Below, in pieces: positions 16,855 to 25,498 of a stretch of DNA of 37,983 nucleotides. The translations under genes were made by a program, and so were the position numbers. The notes beneath the pieces are model-generated. The model saw nothing but the letters and a program-made list of their open reading frames with translations. It ran no database searches and was not told the DNA's origin. The stretch comes from Paenibacillus xylanivorans (GTDB lineage: Bacteria > Bacillota > Bacilli > Paenibacillales > Paenibacillaceae). How positions within the stretch are numbered: the first letter of the stretch is position 1; each line of letters opens with the position of its first letter. The DNA lies in NCBI RefSeq assembly GCF_001280595.1, contig NZ_LITU01000081.1, positions 204,417 through 242,399 on the forward strand. The letters are read 5' to 3'.

Positions 16855-18615
16855 TCAGAGGCCTCCTTTGCGAAGGTCAAGCCCCGGTACGGCTGGTGGC
16901 TCTTCTGCAACTTCACGCTGAATGGAATTCAGCGATTGTCCAAGCGAATCCATTTTACGGCGAATATCCTCTTCGTTCTGTGATTCAAGCATGATTTTGT
17001 ACAAACTTTTTTCGATGGATTCCTTCTTCTCCAGCCGTTCCAGAATGACATCCAATCCACCAATGACCATCTCGAACATATTGATCTTCTCATGAAGCAG
17101 GTTCAGAATATGTTCCTCGATTGTACCTGTCGTCGAAAGATTGTAGATATTAACATCATGCTGCTGTCCCAATCGGTGTACCCGTCCGATCCGCTGCTCC
17201 ACGCGCATGGGATTCCAAGGTAGGTCGAAGTTGATCATGTGATGGCAAAATTGCAGGTTGATGCCCTCACCGCCCGCTTCGGTGGCGATCATCGCCTGCA
17301 CACGGCCACGGAAGAGGTCCATCATCCAGTCTTTTTTACCCCGGTTCATGCCGCCCCGGTAGGGAACAGCCGTCAGGCCGTTATTGCGAAAATAATTGAG
17401 CAAGTACTCCTGCGTGGCACGGTATTCGGTGAAAATAATAACTTTCTCATTCATGTCACGAACGAGTTCCATCGTTTTTTCCGCTTTGGTATTTTCCTTG
17501 ATCGCTTTAATATGGGCAACGAGCTCCCAAATCTTGTCCCGCAGCGGGGAGTCCAGTGGAAGTTTCTTCGACAGATTGACCAACGTAACAAACACGGCAT
17601 CCCGGCTGCTGCATACTTCTCGCTGCAACGTCACCAGGGAAAGCATGCTGCTCAGGTTGCCGCCAGCTTCCTGGTACTGATCCTTTACAAAGGAAGTCAC
17701 CCCATCGTATAGGGCCTGTTCTTCGGGCGAGAGCTGCAAATTCACATTGGACACGTTCCGTTTCGTAAATTGAACAGGTCCTTCTCCGCGTCGGTTACGG
17801 ATCATGACTTTGGACAGCTCATCCTTGAGCTGATCCTGATTTTTCGGAATGCGTTTGTCGACGACAAAGTTGGCTGCAAAATCACCCTGACGGCCAAGCT
17901 GTCCCGGCTTGAGCAAGTTAATGAGATTGAACAGCTCACTCATGTCATTCTGAACCGGCGTAGCCGTGAGCAGCAGGCAGTACTTTTTTCGCAATTTCAG
18001 CATGAATTGATAGTTGGTTGTTTTTTTATTTTTGAGCTTATGCGCTTCATCGATAATAATCATGTCGTAATCCGTATTCAGCAGCAAATCCTTATGCGGG
18101 TCACGCTTCGCTGTATCCATGGAGGCAACCACGATTTCACTTTGCCAGGAATAGGCCTTTTTCTGTGCAACCGCAGGGATGCCAAATTTGGAATTCAGCT
18201 CCCGGACCCATTGCAATACAAGGGACGCAGGCACGAGAATCAGAACTTTGGATACGAGTCCACGAACCATATATTCTTTCAAAATCAGGCCAGCTTCAAT
18301 CGTTTTGCCAAGTCCAACCTCATCGGCGAGAATGGCACGGCCTGACATTTCAAACAGTACTCTGCGTGCAGTGTCCATCTGGTGTGGAAGAGGGGTGAGT
18401 CCCTGTAGATGCTTCAGACACTGAATTTCATCAAAGTTGGGAATCAGATTCGTCTCTTCCGCTTGAATGCCAAGTTGAAAGAGTCTGTAATCGCCCCAAG
18501 GGCCGCCTTTATCGAGTCTGGATTCCAGTTGGGTCAGCCAGCTGCGATCGAATTCAAGCGGAACGGGTAGTTCTGCTGCAGGTTGATTGAGATGTTGCGG
18601 GTTTTTCCGGTTCAT
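16855..18615 (-). CDS. yqhH: SNF2-type DEAD/DEAH helicase-like ATPase YqhH
   Basis: The 586-residue protein is a two-domain superfamily 2 ATPase of the SNF2/RapA type. Visible motifs are Walker A ADEVGLGKT (residues 97-105), motif Ia VPASLVLQW, DEAH at 189-192, LLLTATPVQND (motif III), IIFTEYRATQEYL at the start of the second RecA domain, GGEGINLQ, and QRIGRVHRLGQ (motif VI, about 470-482). GGGAGGA stands 7-8 bases before the ATG. RapA-like proteins move along DNA or displace bound protein such as RNA polymerase; whether YqhH does so is not established here. It is the first gene of the yqhH-yqhG operon. The family call is very secure. Confidence 0.95.
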   Translation of the reverse strand: MNRKNPQHLNQPAAELPVPLEFDRSWLTQLESRLDKGGPWGDYRLFQLGIQAEETNLIPNFDEIQCLKHLQGLTPLPHQMDTARRVLFEMSGRAILADEVGLGKTIEAGLILKEYMVRGLVSKVLILVPASLVLQWVRELNSKFGIPAVAQKKAYSWQSEIVVASMDTAKRDPHKDLLLNTDYDMIIIDEAHKLKNKKTTNYQFMLKLRKKYCLLLTATPVQNDMSELFNLINLLKPGQLGRQGDFAANFVVDKRIPKNQDQLKDELSKVMIRNRRGEGPVQFTKRNVSNVNLQLSPEEQALYDGVTSFVKDQYQEAGGNLSSMLSLVTLQREVCSSRDAVFVTLVNLSKKLPLDSPLRDKIWELVAHIKAIKENTKAEKTMELVRDMNEKVIIFTEYRATQEYLLNYFRNNGLTAVPYRGGMNRGKKDWMMDLFRGRVQAMIATEAGGEGINLQFCHHMINFDLPWNPMRVEQRIGRVHRLGQQHDVNIYNLSTTGTIEEHILNLLHEKINMFEMVIGGLDVILERLEKKESIEKSLYKIMLESQNEEDIRRKMDSLGQSLNSIQREVAEEPPAVPGLDLRKGGL

Positions 18616-18846
18616 GGTGCTTCCTCCCCTGCCATACGTGATGACGTTTTATTCGTAGGTCATAGTATGGACGAATGAGAGGTAGTTCATAACCAACCTT
18701 CGAATAAGGGGCGGTTTCAGTGAGGGAATCTGGAAAGCTTATAAAATAACAGGTATTCACGTATGTTGATGAATAGTGACTTTACCTAAGTAGAGTGACG
18801 AGTTGATCTCAAGATATATTCTGAAATAAAGGAGGGGAAATGACTT

Positions 18847-19497
18847 ATGCTTTCATTGATTTTTGATATGGATGGAACGCTATTTCAGACAGATCGAATA
18901 TTGGAAACTTCTCTGCATGACACTTTTAATCATCTGAGATCAAAGGGGTTATGGGAGCAGAATACGCCAATAGAAAAATACCGTGAAATTATGGGAGTTC
19001 CTCTGCCTGTCGTCTGGGAGAATTTGTTGCACGGCTACTCGGATCAGATCAGACAACAAGCCAATGAATGGTTTCATGAGAAGTTGATTGCGAATATTGA
19101 GGCAGGCCATGGTGCACTGTATCCGTACGTAGAAGAGTTCTTTCAATCCTGCAAAGAGAAAAGCATACCGATATACATAGCGAGTAATGGGCAAATCGAA
19201 TACTTGAATGCCATCGTAAACTATTATCATCTGGATGAGTGGGTAACCGAAACATTCAGCATACAGCAGATTTCATCACAAAATAAGTCTGATCTCGTAC
19301 GCACTATCGTGGAGAAATATAAGATCACTAAAGGGATGGTAATCGGGGATCGATTGTCTGACATCAATGCTGCGAAGGATAATGATTTAATGTCCATTGG
19401 ATGTGATTTTGACTTTGCTCAAGCCGATGAATTAGCTCAGGCGGATCAGGTTATTGATAGCATTAGGGAGTTGAAGGCCTTAATCGGTGTACTGTAA
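18847..19497 (+). CDS. HAD family hydrolase (phosphoglycolate-phosphatase-like)
   Basis: The 216-residue protein has a class I HAD layout with a helical cap. Motif I is FDMDGT (Asp7 nucleophile and Asp9), motif II is YIASNGQ, motif III is the lysine in QNKSDLVRTIV, and motif IV is VIGDRLSDI. It should hydrolyse a small phosphate ester in the cytoplasm; the substrate cannot be read from sequence. AAAGGAGG is present about 11 bases before the ATG. It stands alone, divergent from yqhH and convergent with msrA. Confidence 0.92.
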   Translation: MLSLIFDMDGTLFQTDRILETSLHDTFNHLRSKGLWEQNTPIEKYREIMGVPLPVVWENLLHGYSDQIRQQANEWFHEKLIANIEAGHGALYPYVEEFFQSCKEKSIPIYIASNGQIEYLNAIVNYYHLDEWVTETFSIQQISSQNKSDLVRTIVEKYKITKGMVIGDRLSDINAAKDNDLMSIGCDFDFAQADELAQADQVIDSIRELKALIGVL

Positions 19498-19513
19498 AAT
19501 GGATGCAACAAAA

Positions 19514-19536
19514 AAAGCGGCCCATGTGGCCGCTTT
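19514..19536. terminator. Bidirectional terminator between HAD hydrolase and msrA
   Basis: AAAGCGGCC pairs with GGCCGCTTT around a 5-base loop. A runs precede it and T-rich sequence follows, so it works for both convergent genes. Confidence 0.9.
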
Positions 19537-19550
19537 ATTATTTAAAGAGA

Positions 19551-20069
19551 TTAACTCCAATATTTTTTGATAATTTCGTCCCGACCGGAATAAATCCGGG
19601 ATTCTTTATAATATTTCGGGTCTTTGCGATGGAAATTTTGATGATATTCTTCTGCCGGATAAAATACGGAGGCTTCCTCAATGGCGGTAACGACAGGTTT
19701 ATCAAATCGGCCTGTTTTGCCCAGTTCCTCTCGTGATTTCAGGGCCAATTGGCGTTGCTCTTCATTGTGATACAGGATGGCAGCCCGATATTGACTCTTG
19801 CGATCATTACCCTGACCCGTGGCATCTGTTGGATCGATCTGCGGCCAGTACAATTCAAGCAATTTCTCGTATGGGAAAATGGCTGGATCAAACGAGATTT
19901 GCACGACTTCCAAATGTCCCGTTTCTCCAGTCAATACTTGCTCATATGTAGGGTTTTCTACGGTTCCACCCATGTATCCGGATATAATCCCGTGAATGCC
20001 GGGCTGCTCTTCAAAAGGACTTACCATACACCAGAAACATCCTCCGGCAAACGATGCTTTTTCAATCAC
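19551..20069 (-). CDS. msrA: Peptide methionine-S-sulfoxide reductase MsrA
   Basis: The 172-residue protein shows the MsrA active-site signature GGCFWC, with Cys11 as the catalytic residue, then SGYMGG, TGETGHLEVVQISFDP, and DPTDATGQGNDRKSQYRAAI. It reduces the S-form of oxidised methionine in proteins, using thioredoxin for recycling. The start is GTG, with GGGGAA 6-7 bases upstream and no in-frame ATG available. No MsrB domain is fused and no msrB gene is adjacent. The gene follows the Crp/Fnr-type gene by 48 bases, so the two may share a transcript. Confidence 0.95.
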   Translation of the reverse strand: MIEKASFAGGCFWCMVSPFEEQPGIHGIISGYMGGTVENPTYEQVLTGETGHLEVVQISFDPAIFPYEKLLELYWPQIDPTDATGQGNDRKSQYRAAILYHNEEQRQLALKSREELGKTGRFDKPVVTAIEEASVFYPAEEYHQNFHRKDPKYYKESRIYSGRDEIIKKYWS

Positions 20070-20117
20070 TGCTATTCCCCATTTCTCAGTTGTGTTTAAT
20101 CAAGATTACTATGAAAG

Positions 20118-20807
20118 CTAGTCATAACGCAATCCATTTGATAGTTCATCCAGCCGCTCCCAATCCAGCACAACAAAACCTTTTCTTTTTTTGCACAGGA
20201 TTTCCAGATCGGACAATTTCTGAATGAGGCGATTTAAATGTCGGGGTGTTGTACCGATCACTGATGCTATTTCCGGAATGTGGGGTGTGCTGATTTCCTT
20301 GCCAAACTCTTTGGGCAGACGAGTGGACATCAAATAGATGGCAAACCGTTCTTCAACGGAGGCAAGCGAATTGATTCGGGATGCTGCTGTACATGTCTGC
20401 AATTTATAGGACAGATGTTTGAGCAGTTCATTCAAAAAACGATAATCCTGCATTAAATTTCGTTCAACGGTTTGTATGTCTATAAACAGGAATTTGGAGG
20501 GTTTCACAGCCTGAACCTGTGACTGTACAACAACTTTCTGAATCAATTCAATATCACCAAAGATAGACAAGGGGTGGCAGAAACGAAGCAAAAGAGACTT
20601 GCCAGTCTCGACACTTGAGGAGACCCTGGTTAGACCTTCTACCTGAAAGTAAAGCCCATCTAGTTCATTGCCTTCCGCAAGAACATATTCGTCTGAATCA
20701 TACTCCCGAAGCTGAAAGGGAAGCGAAGCAGCATCGGCAAAGATTTGTTCCAAATTAAATAGGGACATATAAGGTTGTATTTTTTCGTGTTCCCTGTACA
20801 TTTTCAT
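20118..20807 (-). CDS. Crp/Fnr family transcriptional regulator (YeiL-like)
   Basis: The 229-residue protein has an N-terminal cyclic-nucleotide-binding-type barrel (YVLAEGNELDGLYFQVEGLTRVS, then PLSIFGDIELI) and a C-terminal winged helix (ISTPHIPEIASVIGTTPRHLNRLIQKL). It lacks a cluster of cysteines for an iron-sulphur centre of the Fnr kind. I place the start at the ATG at 20807, where GAGGTG lies 6 bases upstream, rather than at the GTG at 20816. It precedes msrA in the same direction, so a stress or nutrient link is possible but unproven. Confidence 0.9.
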   Translation of the reverse strand: MKMYREHEKIQPYMSLFNLEQIFADAASLPFQLREYDSDEYVLAEGNELDGLYFQVEGLTRVSSSVETGKSLLLRFCHPLSIFGDIELIQKVVVQSQVQAVKPSKFLFIDIQTVERNLMQDYRFLNELLKHLSYKLQTCTAASRINSLASVEERFAIYLMSTRLPKEFGKEISTPHIPEIASVIGTTPRHLNRLIQKLSDLEILCKKRKGFVVLDWERLDELSNGLRYD

Positions 20808-20886
20808 ATTTCTCACCTCGAATGGACAGCGGTCCTTTTCATTATATAGGAACTTGATATGATTAGAAAAAAGAGGAGGAATGATG

Positions 20887-21693
20887 ATGAAATTTGTGTT
20901 TGATCTGGATGGAACGATCTGTTTTCAGGGGAAACCGTTAACCAGAGAAATGGTTCAGACATTGGACTTTCTCGTGGAGAAAGGTCATGAACTTATTTTT
21001 GCATCTGCACGACCGATCCGCGATTTATTGCCTATTCTGCCTGTTCATATGCAGCATTTTCCGATGGTAGGTGGGAATGGAGGGTTTGTGTATCGCAGTG
21101 GGCTTGAGATTTCCACAGTTTATTTGGAAGCCTCCATCGCGGACCATATACTGGCTTTATTGAAGCAGCATGAAGCAGAATATCTAATTGATTGTCAATG
21201 GGATTACTGTTATTCAGGCAACCCGGAGCATCCCATTCGAAGAAATCTGGACCCCGAGTGCAGAGCGAAGAACGTGCTGCTGGAGGAATTAACCGAGATT
21301 GTGAAGGTAGTTGTCTTAAGCAGCCGGAACCATCAGGAAATGCTGAAGGCATTGCACAACCTTCCTGTGGTTACCTATATGCATGGAACAGAGAATATCA
21401 TTGATATCAGTCCTGAAGGTGTGAATAAATGGGCAGGTTTGCAAGCACTCGGGGTATCTCCCCATGACTTCATTGCTTTTGGCAATGATGCGAATGATAT
21501 TCCCATGTTCGAGTATGCCAGTCGCTCCATTTGTGTTGGGCAACATGAGAAACTTGGTCAGATTGCGAGTGAAATGGTAGCGAACCAGGAGAAGGAAGTC
21601 ATCGACAGAATCATTGAAATTGCAGAAAGATTGCAAGAAGAGAGCGGCGTATTTGGAGAAGCAATGGCAGAGGTCGAAGACGTTGCCACATGA
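20887..21693 (+). CDS. Cof-type HAD hydrolase (class IIB)
   Basis: The 268-residue protein has motif I FDLDGT (Asp6 and Asp8), motif II FASARP, a large class IIB cap in the middle, and motif IV AFGNDANDIPMFEYA near the C-terminus, preceded by the NKWAGL lysine. This is the Cof/YitU type of sugar- or nucleotide-phosphate phosphatase. Three tandem ATG codons are present at 20881-20889; the third (20887) is 7 bases from AGAGGAGG at 20872-20879 and is my choice. It is divergent from the Crp/Fnr gene. The substrate is unknown. Confidence 0.92.
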   Translation: MKFVFDLDGTICFQGKPLTREMVQTLDFLVEKGHELIFASARPIRDLLPILPVHMQHFPMVGGNGGFVYRSGLEISTVYLEASIADHILALLKQHEAEYLIDCQWDYCYSGNPEHPIRRNLDPECRAKNVLLEELTEIVKVVVLSSRNHQEMLKALHNLPVVTYMHGTENIIDISPEGVNKWAGLQALGVSPHDFIAFGNDANDIPMFEYASRSICVGQHEKLGQIASEMVANQEKEVIDRIIEIAERLQEESGVFGEAMAEVEDVAT

Positions 21694-21736
21694 TTATAAC
21701 TATCGGGGTTTAGCGTAGAGGCCGTCTAAAAATCAG

Positions 21737-21765
21737 GAAGGAGTCTACCACTGGCAGACTCCTTC
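21737..21765 (+). terminator. Putative terminator after the Cof-type hydrolase
   Basis: GAAGGAGTCT pairs with AGACTCCTTC around a 9-base loop. The following plus-strand sequence is only moderately T-rich, while the minus strand reaches a TTTTT some bases later. It may serve both strands. Confidence 0.6.
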
Positions 21766-21788
21766 TTCATATAACAAGTATCCCACTT

Positions 21789-22083
21789 CTAAATGTAAGC
21801 GATGATCCCCATGATGAACTCATAGAGGAAGTATAGGGGGAAATCCAAACAGCAGTATTCCGGCTATGACGGAAACCCAGCGAAACATAGAGCGGCTCAT
21901 CACTCTTCTGGTGACTGACACCACTGATAAAAGCCCCAGATCGTGAATTGAAATACCACTCATAACGCCGCATGCTGCGATAGCAAAGCTGCCTGAATGT
22001 GCTGAGCTATAGGAATCAGATAACACTGCACCAAATACGAAAAAAAAAGTGATTTTGTGATAAAGGAAGTAATTCTTTTTCAT
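21789..22083 (-). pseudogene. Truncated, frameshifted LysE-family transporter remnant
   Basis: The minus strand encodes 87 residues ending in IAGILLFGFPPILPL. Removing one C from the CCCCC run near 21836-21840 restores a continuation, LYFLYEFIMGIIAYI, to a stop at 21789. The joined end (SVVSVTRRVMSR...WVSVIAGILLFGF then LYFLYEF) matches the C-terminal two helices of LysE/RhtB amino-acid exporters. The N-terminal half of the roughly 200-residue family is missing, and the preserved part opens with hydrophobic KITFFFVFGAVL. I read it as a decayed gene. A genuine short membrane protein is the alternative, though no ribosome binding site is evident before the ATG. Confidence 0.55.
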
Positions 22084-22165
22084 CCTTTACTTATATTGTA
22101 TAATAATGGATGAGGAAACGGCCTGTAACAGCTTTGGGGCCAATTGAAAACGAAGAGGTGATCAG

Positions 22166-22726
22166 ATGCGGAAACCGATAGATGAACCTATGTTTTATTC
22201 GTATCCCGGCATGGTGGCGGTAGTGACATCCCGTCATAAAGGCGTGCAGAATGTGATGTCCTCAGGCTGGCATACCTATATTGGATCGTCTCCCGGAATT
22301 TACGGGATATCGCTGCGGAAGGAAACGTACTCTTATGAATTGATTGAGCAGAGTGGAGTATTCGGGGTACACTTCCTTCCGGGTCATCATTCGGAGTGGA
22401 TTCAGGCTGCGGGAACCTTCAGTGGAAGAGACACAGACAAATTCTCGAAATTCGGGATTACATACGAAGAAGGAATCAAAGTGAACATACCAATTCTAAC
22501 TAAAGCTTATTTTGCTTACGAGTGTAAGGTTATGGATATCACAACGTATGGAGATCATGAATGGATTGCAGGCGAAGTGTTACAACGATATCAAGACCCC
22601 GAATACTTCCTGGACGATGGAATGGTTAATCTGAATAAATTGCAAATTCCAATGTACATAGGACGATCCTCTTATCGAATCCTCGATGGAAGGGCGGAAG
22701 AGAAGATTCATCCGTTTTACCTCTAG
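22166..22726 (+). CDS. Flavin reductase-like (FMN-binding split barrel) protein
   Basis: The 186-residue protein has the flavin-reductase-like pattern: PGMVAVVTSRHKGVQNVMSSGWHTYIGSSPGIYGISLRKETYSYELI, then GVFGVHFLP, and later WIAGEVLQRY. It would bind FMN in a split barrel and either reduce flavin with NAD(P)H or act as a related oxidoreductase. GAGGTGATC lies 6-7 bases before the ATG. It is a stand-alone gene, followed by a small hairpin at 22799. The fold call is good; the reaction is unspecified. Confidence 0.85.
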   Translation: MRKPIDEPMFYSYPGMVAVVTSRHKGVQNVMSSGWHTYIGSSPGIYGISLRKETYSYELIEQSGVFGVHFLPGHHSEWIQAAGTFSGRDTDKFSKFGITYEEGIKVNIPILTKAYFAYECKVMDITTYGDHEWIAGEVLQRYQDPEYFLDDGMVNLNKLQIPMYIGRSSYRILDGRAEEKIHPFYL

Positions 22727-22798
22727 GGTCCTAGGCACCAAGATGCAATTATGAGCAAAACTTTCAATCCGGCAAGAGATAGGTTTATAATGGATATT

Positions 22799-22825
22799 GG
22801 CTGCTGAGCAAGTCGGCAGCCTTTT
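22799..22825 (+). terminator. Short terminator-like hairpin
   Basis: GGCTGC pairs with GCAGCC around an 11-base loop, followed by TTTTG. It lies 73 bases after the flavin-reductase-like gene and is a modest terminator. Confidence 0.5.
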
Positions 22826-23239
22826 GCTATTGTTCTGTTTATCTATTTCAGTCCCAATAGGGGGCTGCTCATATATGAAATAAAAGGCAAGGTAATATTA
22901 GCCATTCCATGAAAAATGCTGTATTTAACAACAAAATTAGAGTATGATTTTACAGCTGTATAAGCTTGGCAGGAAAGGTTACATCGTTTCACTGGATTGT
23001 AACTATTGTTGTAATTTGTAATTATTCTTTCGGGCGTATAATGCTAAACGGGAGATAACGACCAAGATATAAAGAAATCGTAATCATAAAAAATAATGGT
23101 TAAGTAATACGTCTTCTTTATGTTGTAAATGAATAATGGAAGGTGCAATACGTATGTTAATGACAACCAGAACCACAAGGAGTTCTCGAACGCCCCAGAC
23201 ATGGATGATGGCGACTCGCATTGTCAAGGAGGGGCTCTC
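22826..23239 (+). other. AT-rich intergenic region and long leader of the acyltransferase gene
   Basis: These 414 bases hold no supported gene. An imperfect dyad at 22846-22881 (ATTTCA...TGAAAT, with an inner AGTCCC/GGGGCT arm) and a sigma-A-like promoter at 23015-23042 are visible. That promoter would leave a leader of nearly 190 bases. An in-frame ATG at 23129 opens 37 codons upstream of my chosen start, but it has no ribosome binding site. Confidence 0.5.
23015..23042 (+). promoter_or_regulatory. Putative sigma-A promoter for the acyltransferase
   Basis: A perfect TATAAT at 23037-23042 is preceded after 16 bases by TTTGTA (23015-23020), or after 15 by TTGTAA. It is the best promoter in this intergenic stretch. 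Confidence 0.5.
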
Positions 23240-25333
23240 ATGTCACAATCGTTGAAAAGCAAGCGGCATATGAACGGACTGGATGGTTTGCGAGCCATCG
23301 CTGTGCTTGCAGTAATAGGGTACCATCTGAATTTAGGTTTTATTCCGGGCGGTTTGCTCGGTGTAGGGATTTTCTTTGTTCTCTCAGGGTATTTGATTAC
23401 AGACATTCTTTTGACGCAATGGCAGGAGCATGGCCGGATATCTCTCGGTGATTTCTGGGTGCGAAGAGCAAGACGCTTGTTACCTGGCATGATCACGATG
23501 ACAGCAGTGGTGATGATTTGGCTGCTATGCACAGATCCTTCTCGACTCGCTGCCTTGCGTGGTGACATTGTCTCAGGATTGTTATACATAAGCAATTGGT
23601 GGTATATCTTTCATAACGTTTCCTATTTCGAAAGTTTCGGCCCTCCATCCCCCTTTGGGCATTTCTGGTCACTGGCTGTGGAAGAACAGTTTTACATCGT
23701 ATGGCCTCTTCTATTGGTCGCAGCAATCGTCTTGTTCAAAAGAAAGGGATGGCTGGTCGTCTTTATTGTCGTGGCAGCTGAATTGTCTGCTGGTGCAATG
23801 GCCATCATGTATAATCCGGATCTGGACCCGAGCCGTGTTTATTATGGAACAGATACAAGAGCGTTTGCTCTACTGGCCGGTGCTGCACTGGCCGTGGTAT
23901 GGCCGAGTCGCAAGCTATCGTCGTCCCTTGCCAGCATGAATCGAATTGTTCTGGACGTGACAGGCTTAGCAGCGCTGGCTTTGTTAATTTACATGATGCT
24001 GAACACCAGCGAGTACGACCCTTCATTATATCGAGGAGGAATGGTGCTTCAGGCCATAGCGACGACATCACTCGTAGCTGTATTGGCTCATCCTTCATCC
24101 TTCCTGGCACGGCTTATTGGCGCTAAGCCATTGCGCTGGATCGGAGAACGATCCTATGGATTATATTTGTGGCATTATCCTGTCATTATTCTGACGAGTC
24201 CAACGGTAGATACAGGTGGAGTGCATCCTGTCCGAATGGTTTTGCAGGTTGCAGCAACGGTTGCACTGGCATCCTTGTCACTTAAATATATTGAAAATCC
24301 AATTCGCCACAACGGATTTCGTGATTCCTGGTCCCGGTTATGGGGCAGAGGGCGCAATGCAACAGGTATTCGCAACGTATGGTGGAAGCGCGCTGGATTG
24401 CTGATGAGCATTCTGCTGATGTCGTTTACCGTGTCACAGATGATGATTACGTCAGCAGCGAACTCGGATTCCCATTCGGTATCGATGTCGGCCACATTGA
24501 ATGGAGATCATTCCGTAACGGAGGAAAAAGGGCAGGACGTCCTCCCGGCAACAGTGAGCACTTCGGGGGCCGACAACAAACCTGTGCCACAGAAAAGTGA
24601 TAAACCAACGGAGAATGCTGGAAATCTACCGGGCAAAGGAGAGCAGCAAACGACGAAGCCAGATAAAGCTCCCAAATCTGAGGAACCAACTTCAGGTGAG
24701 GAGAAAGGATCAACTCCTGGCGACTCGAATCACGCTGTTGGTAAACCCAAAGGTAGCACCGACAATCCGGGAAATCCAGAACACAACGGTAATGAACAAC
24801 CGGATGATCCTGTCAATACGTCAGATTCGTCCAAAGAGGAGGGGGAAACAGCCCCTCCAGCCAAAGACGGCAAGATTCATTATACGGTCATTGGAGATTC
24901 GGTTATTTTGGATGCGAAGCCTTATCTTGAACAAACCATTTCGGGCGTGCACGTGGACGGTCATATCGGCCGTCAGATGTGGGAGGCTGCCGATGTACTG
25001 GATGGCCTGAAAAGAAATAACCAAATGGGCAGCAAGGTCGTACTGGAACTTGGAACGAACGGTTCCTTCAATTCCAAAAGTCTGAATTCCGTGCTGGATT
25101 ATCTGAAAGATGAAGAACATGTTTATCTGGTTACTGTGCGAGTTCCTCGCCCATGGGAACGAACGGTGAATAAAGCACTGAACGAAGCGGCTTCCGATTA
25201 TAGCAATGTATCTCTTATTGACTGGCACACTGCAAGTGAAGGGCATGACGAATATTTCGAGAAAGATGGCGTACATCTGACGAAGGAAGGTTCGGAAGCT
25301 TTTGCAGCACTTGTGAAAGACAGTATGAAATAA
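23240..25333 (+). CDS. OatA-like membrane O-acyltransferase with C-terminal SGNH domain
   Basis: The 697-residue protein has an N-terminal acyltransferase-3 domain (about residues 10-405, many membrane helices) starting HMNGLDGLRAIAVLAVIGYHL and including FFVLSGYLIT, RRARRLLP and FWSLAVEEQFY. A Pro/Lys/Glu/Asn-rich extracytoplasmic linker covers about 410-545. The SGNH esterase-like domain follows: GDS with Ser554, a GTNG block, and DGVHL with Asp676 and His679. This is the architecture of peptidoglycan O-acetyltransferases such as OatA. AAGGAGG at 23226-23232, 7 bases before the ATG at 23240, decides the start. Other wall polymers or glycans are possible acceptors. Confidence 0.92.
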   Translation: MSQSLKSKRHMNGLDGLRAIAVLAVIGYHLNLGFIPGGLLGVGIFFVLSGYLITDILLTQWQEHGRISLGDFWVRRARRLLPGMITMTAVVMIWLLCTDPSRLAALRGDIVSGLLYISNWWYIFHNVSYFESFGPPSPFGHFWSLAVEEQFYIVWPLLLVAAIVLFKRKGWLVVFIVVAAELSAGAMAIMYNPDLDPSRVYYGTDTRAFALLAGAALAVVWPSRKLSSSLASMNRIVLDVTGLAALALLIYMMLNTSEYDPSLYRGGMVLQAIATTSLVAVLAHPSSFLARLIGAKPLRWIGERSYGLYLWHYPVIILTSPTVDTGGVHPVRMVLQVAATVALASLSLKYIENPIRHNGFRDSWSRLWGRGRNATGIRNVWWKRAGLLMSILLMSFTVSQMMITSAANSDSHSVSMSATLNGDHSVTEEKGQDVLPATVSTSGADNKPVPQKSDKPTENAGNLPGKGEQQTTKPDKAPKSEEPTSGEEKGSTPGDSNHAVGKPKGSTDNPGNPEHNGNEQPDDPVNTSDSSKEEGETAPPAKDGKIHYTVIGDSVILDAKPYLEQTISGVHVDGHIGRQMWEAADVLDGLKRNNQMGSKVVLELGTNGSFNSKSLNSVLDYLKDEEHVYLVTVRVPRPWERTVNKALNEAASDYSNVSLIDWHTASEGHDEYFEKDGVHLTKEGSEAFAALVKDSMK

Positions 25334-25424
25334 AACAGAACTTATCTATTCATTTATTTATAGTGCATGAATGGTTCACGAATCCGAATTGGTAATGACA
25401 TTCAGGTTAACACATATATGAAAA

Positions 25425-25465
25425 AAACAGCCGATGCTTCCTCAACAGGGAGTAATCGGCTGTTT
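25425..25465. terminator. Bidirectional terminator
   Basis: AAACAGCCGAT pairs perfectly with ATCGGCTGTTT. T-rich sequence follows on plus, and a run of A precedes it (T on minus). It separates the acyltransferase from the convergent FAD monooxygenase. Confidence 0.88.
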
Positions 25466-25498
25466 GTTGATTAAAGGGGTGTGTAAATACACGCTCCA

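Noticed and set aside
23129..23239. N-terminal extension of 37 codons for the acyltransferase
   Set aside because: There is no ribosome binding site at 23129, while AAGGAGG is well placed before the ATG at 23240, where the family similarity begins.
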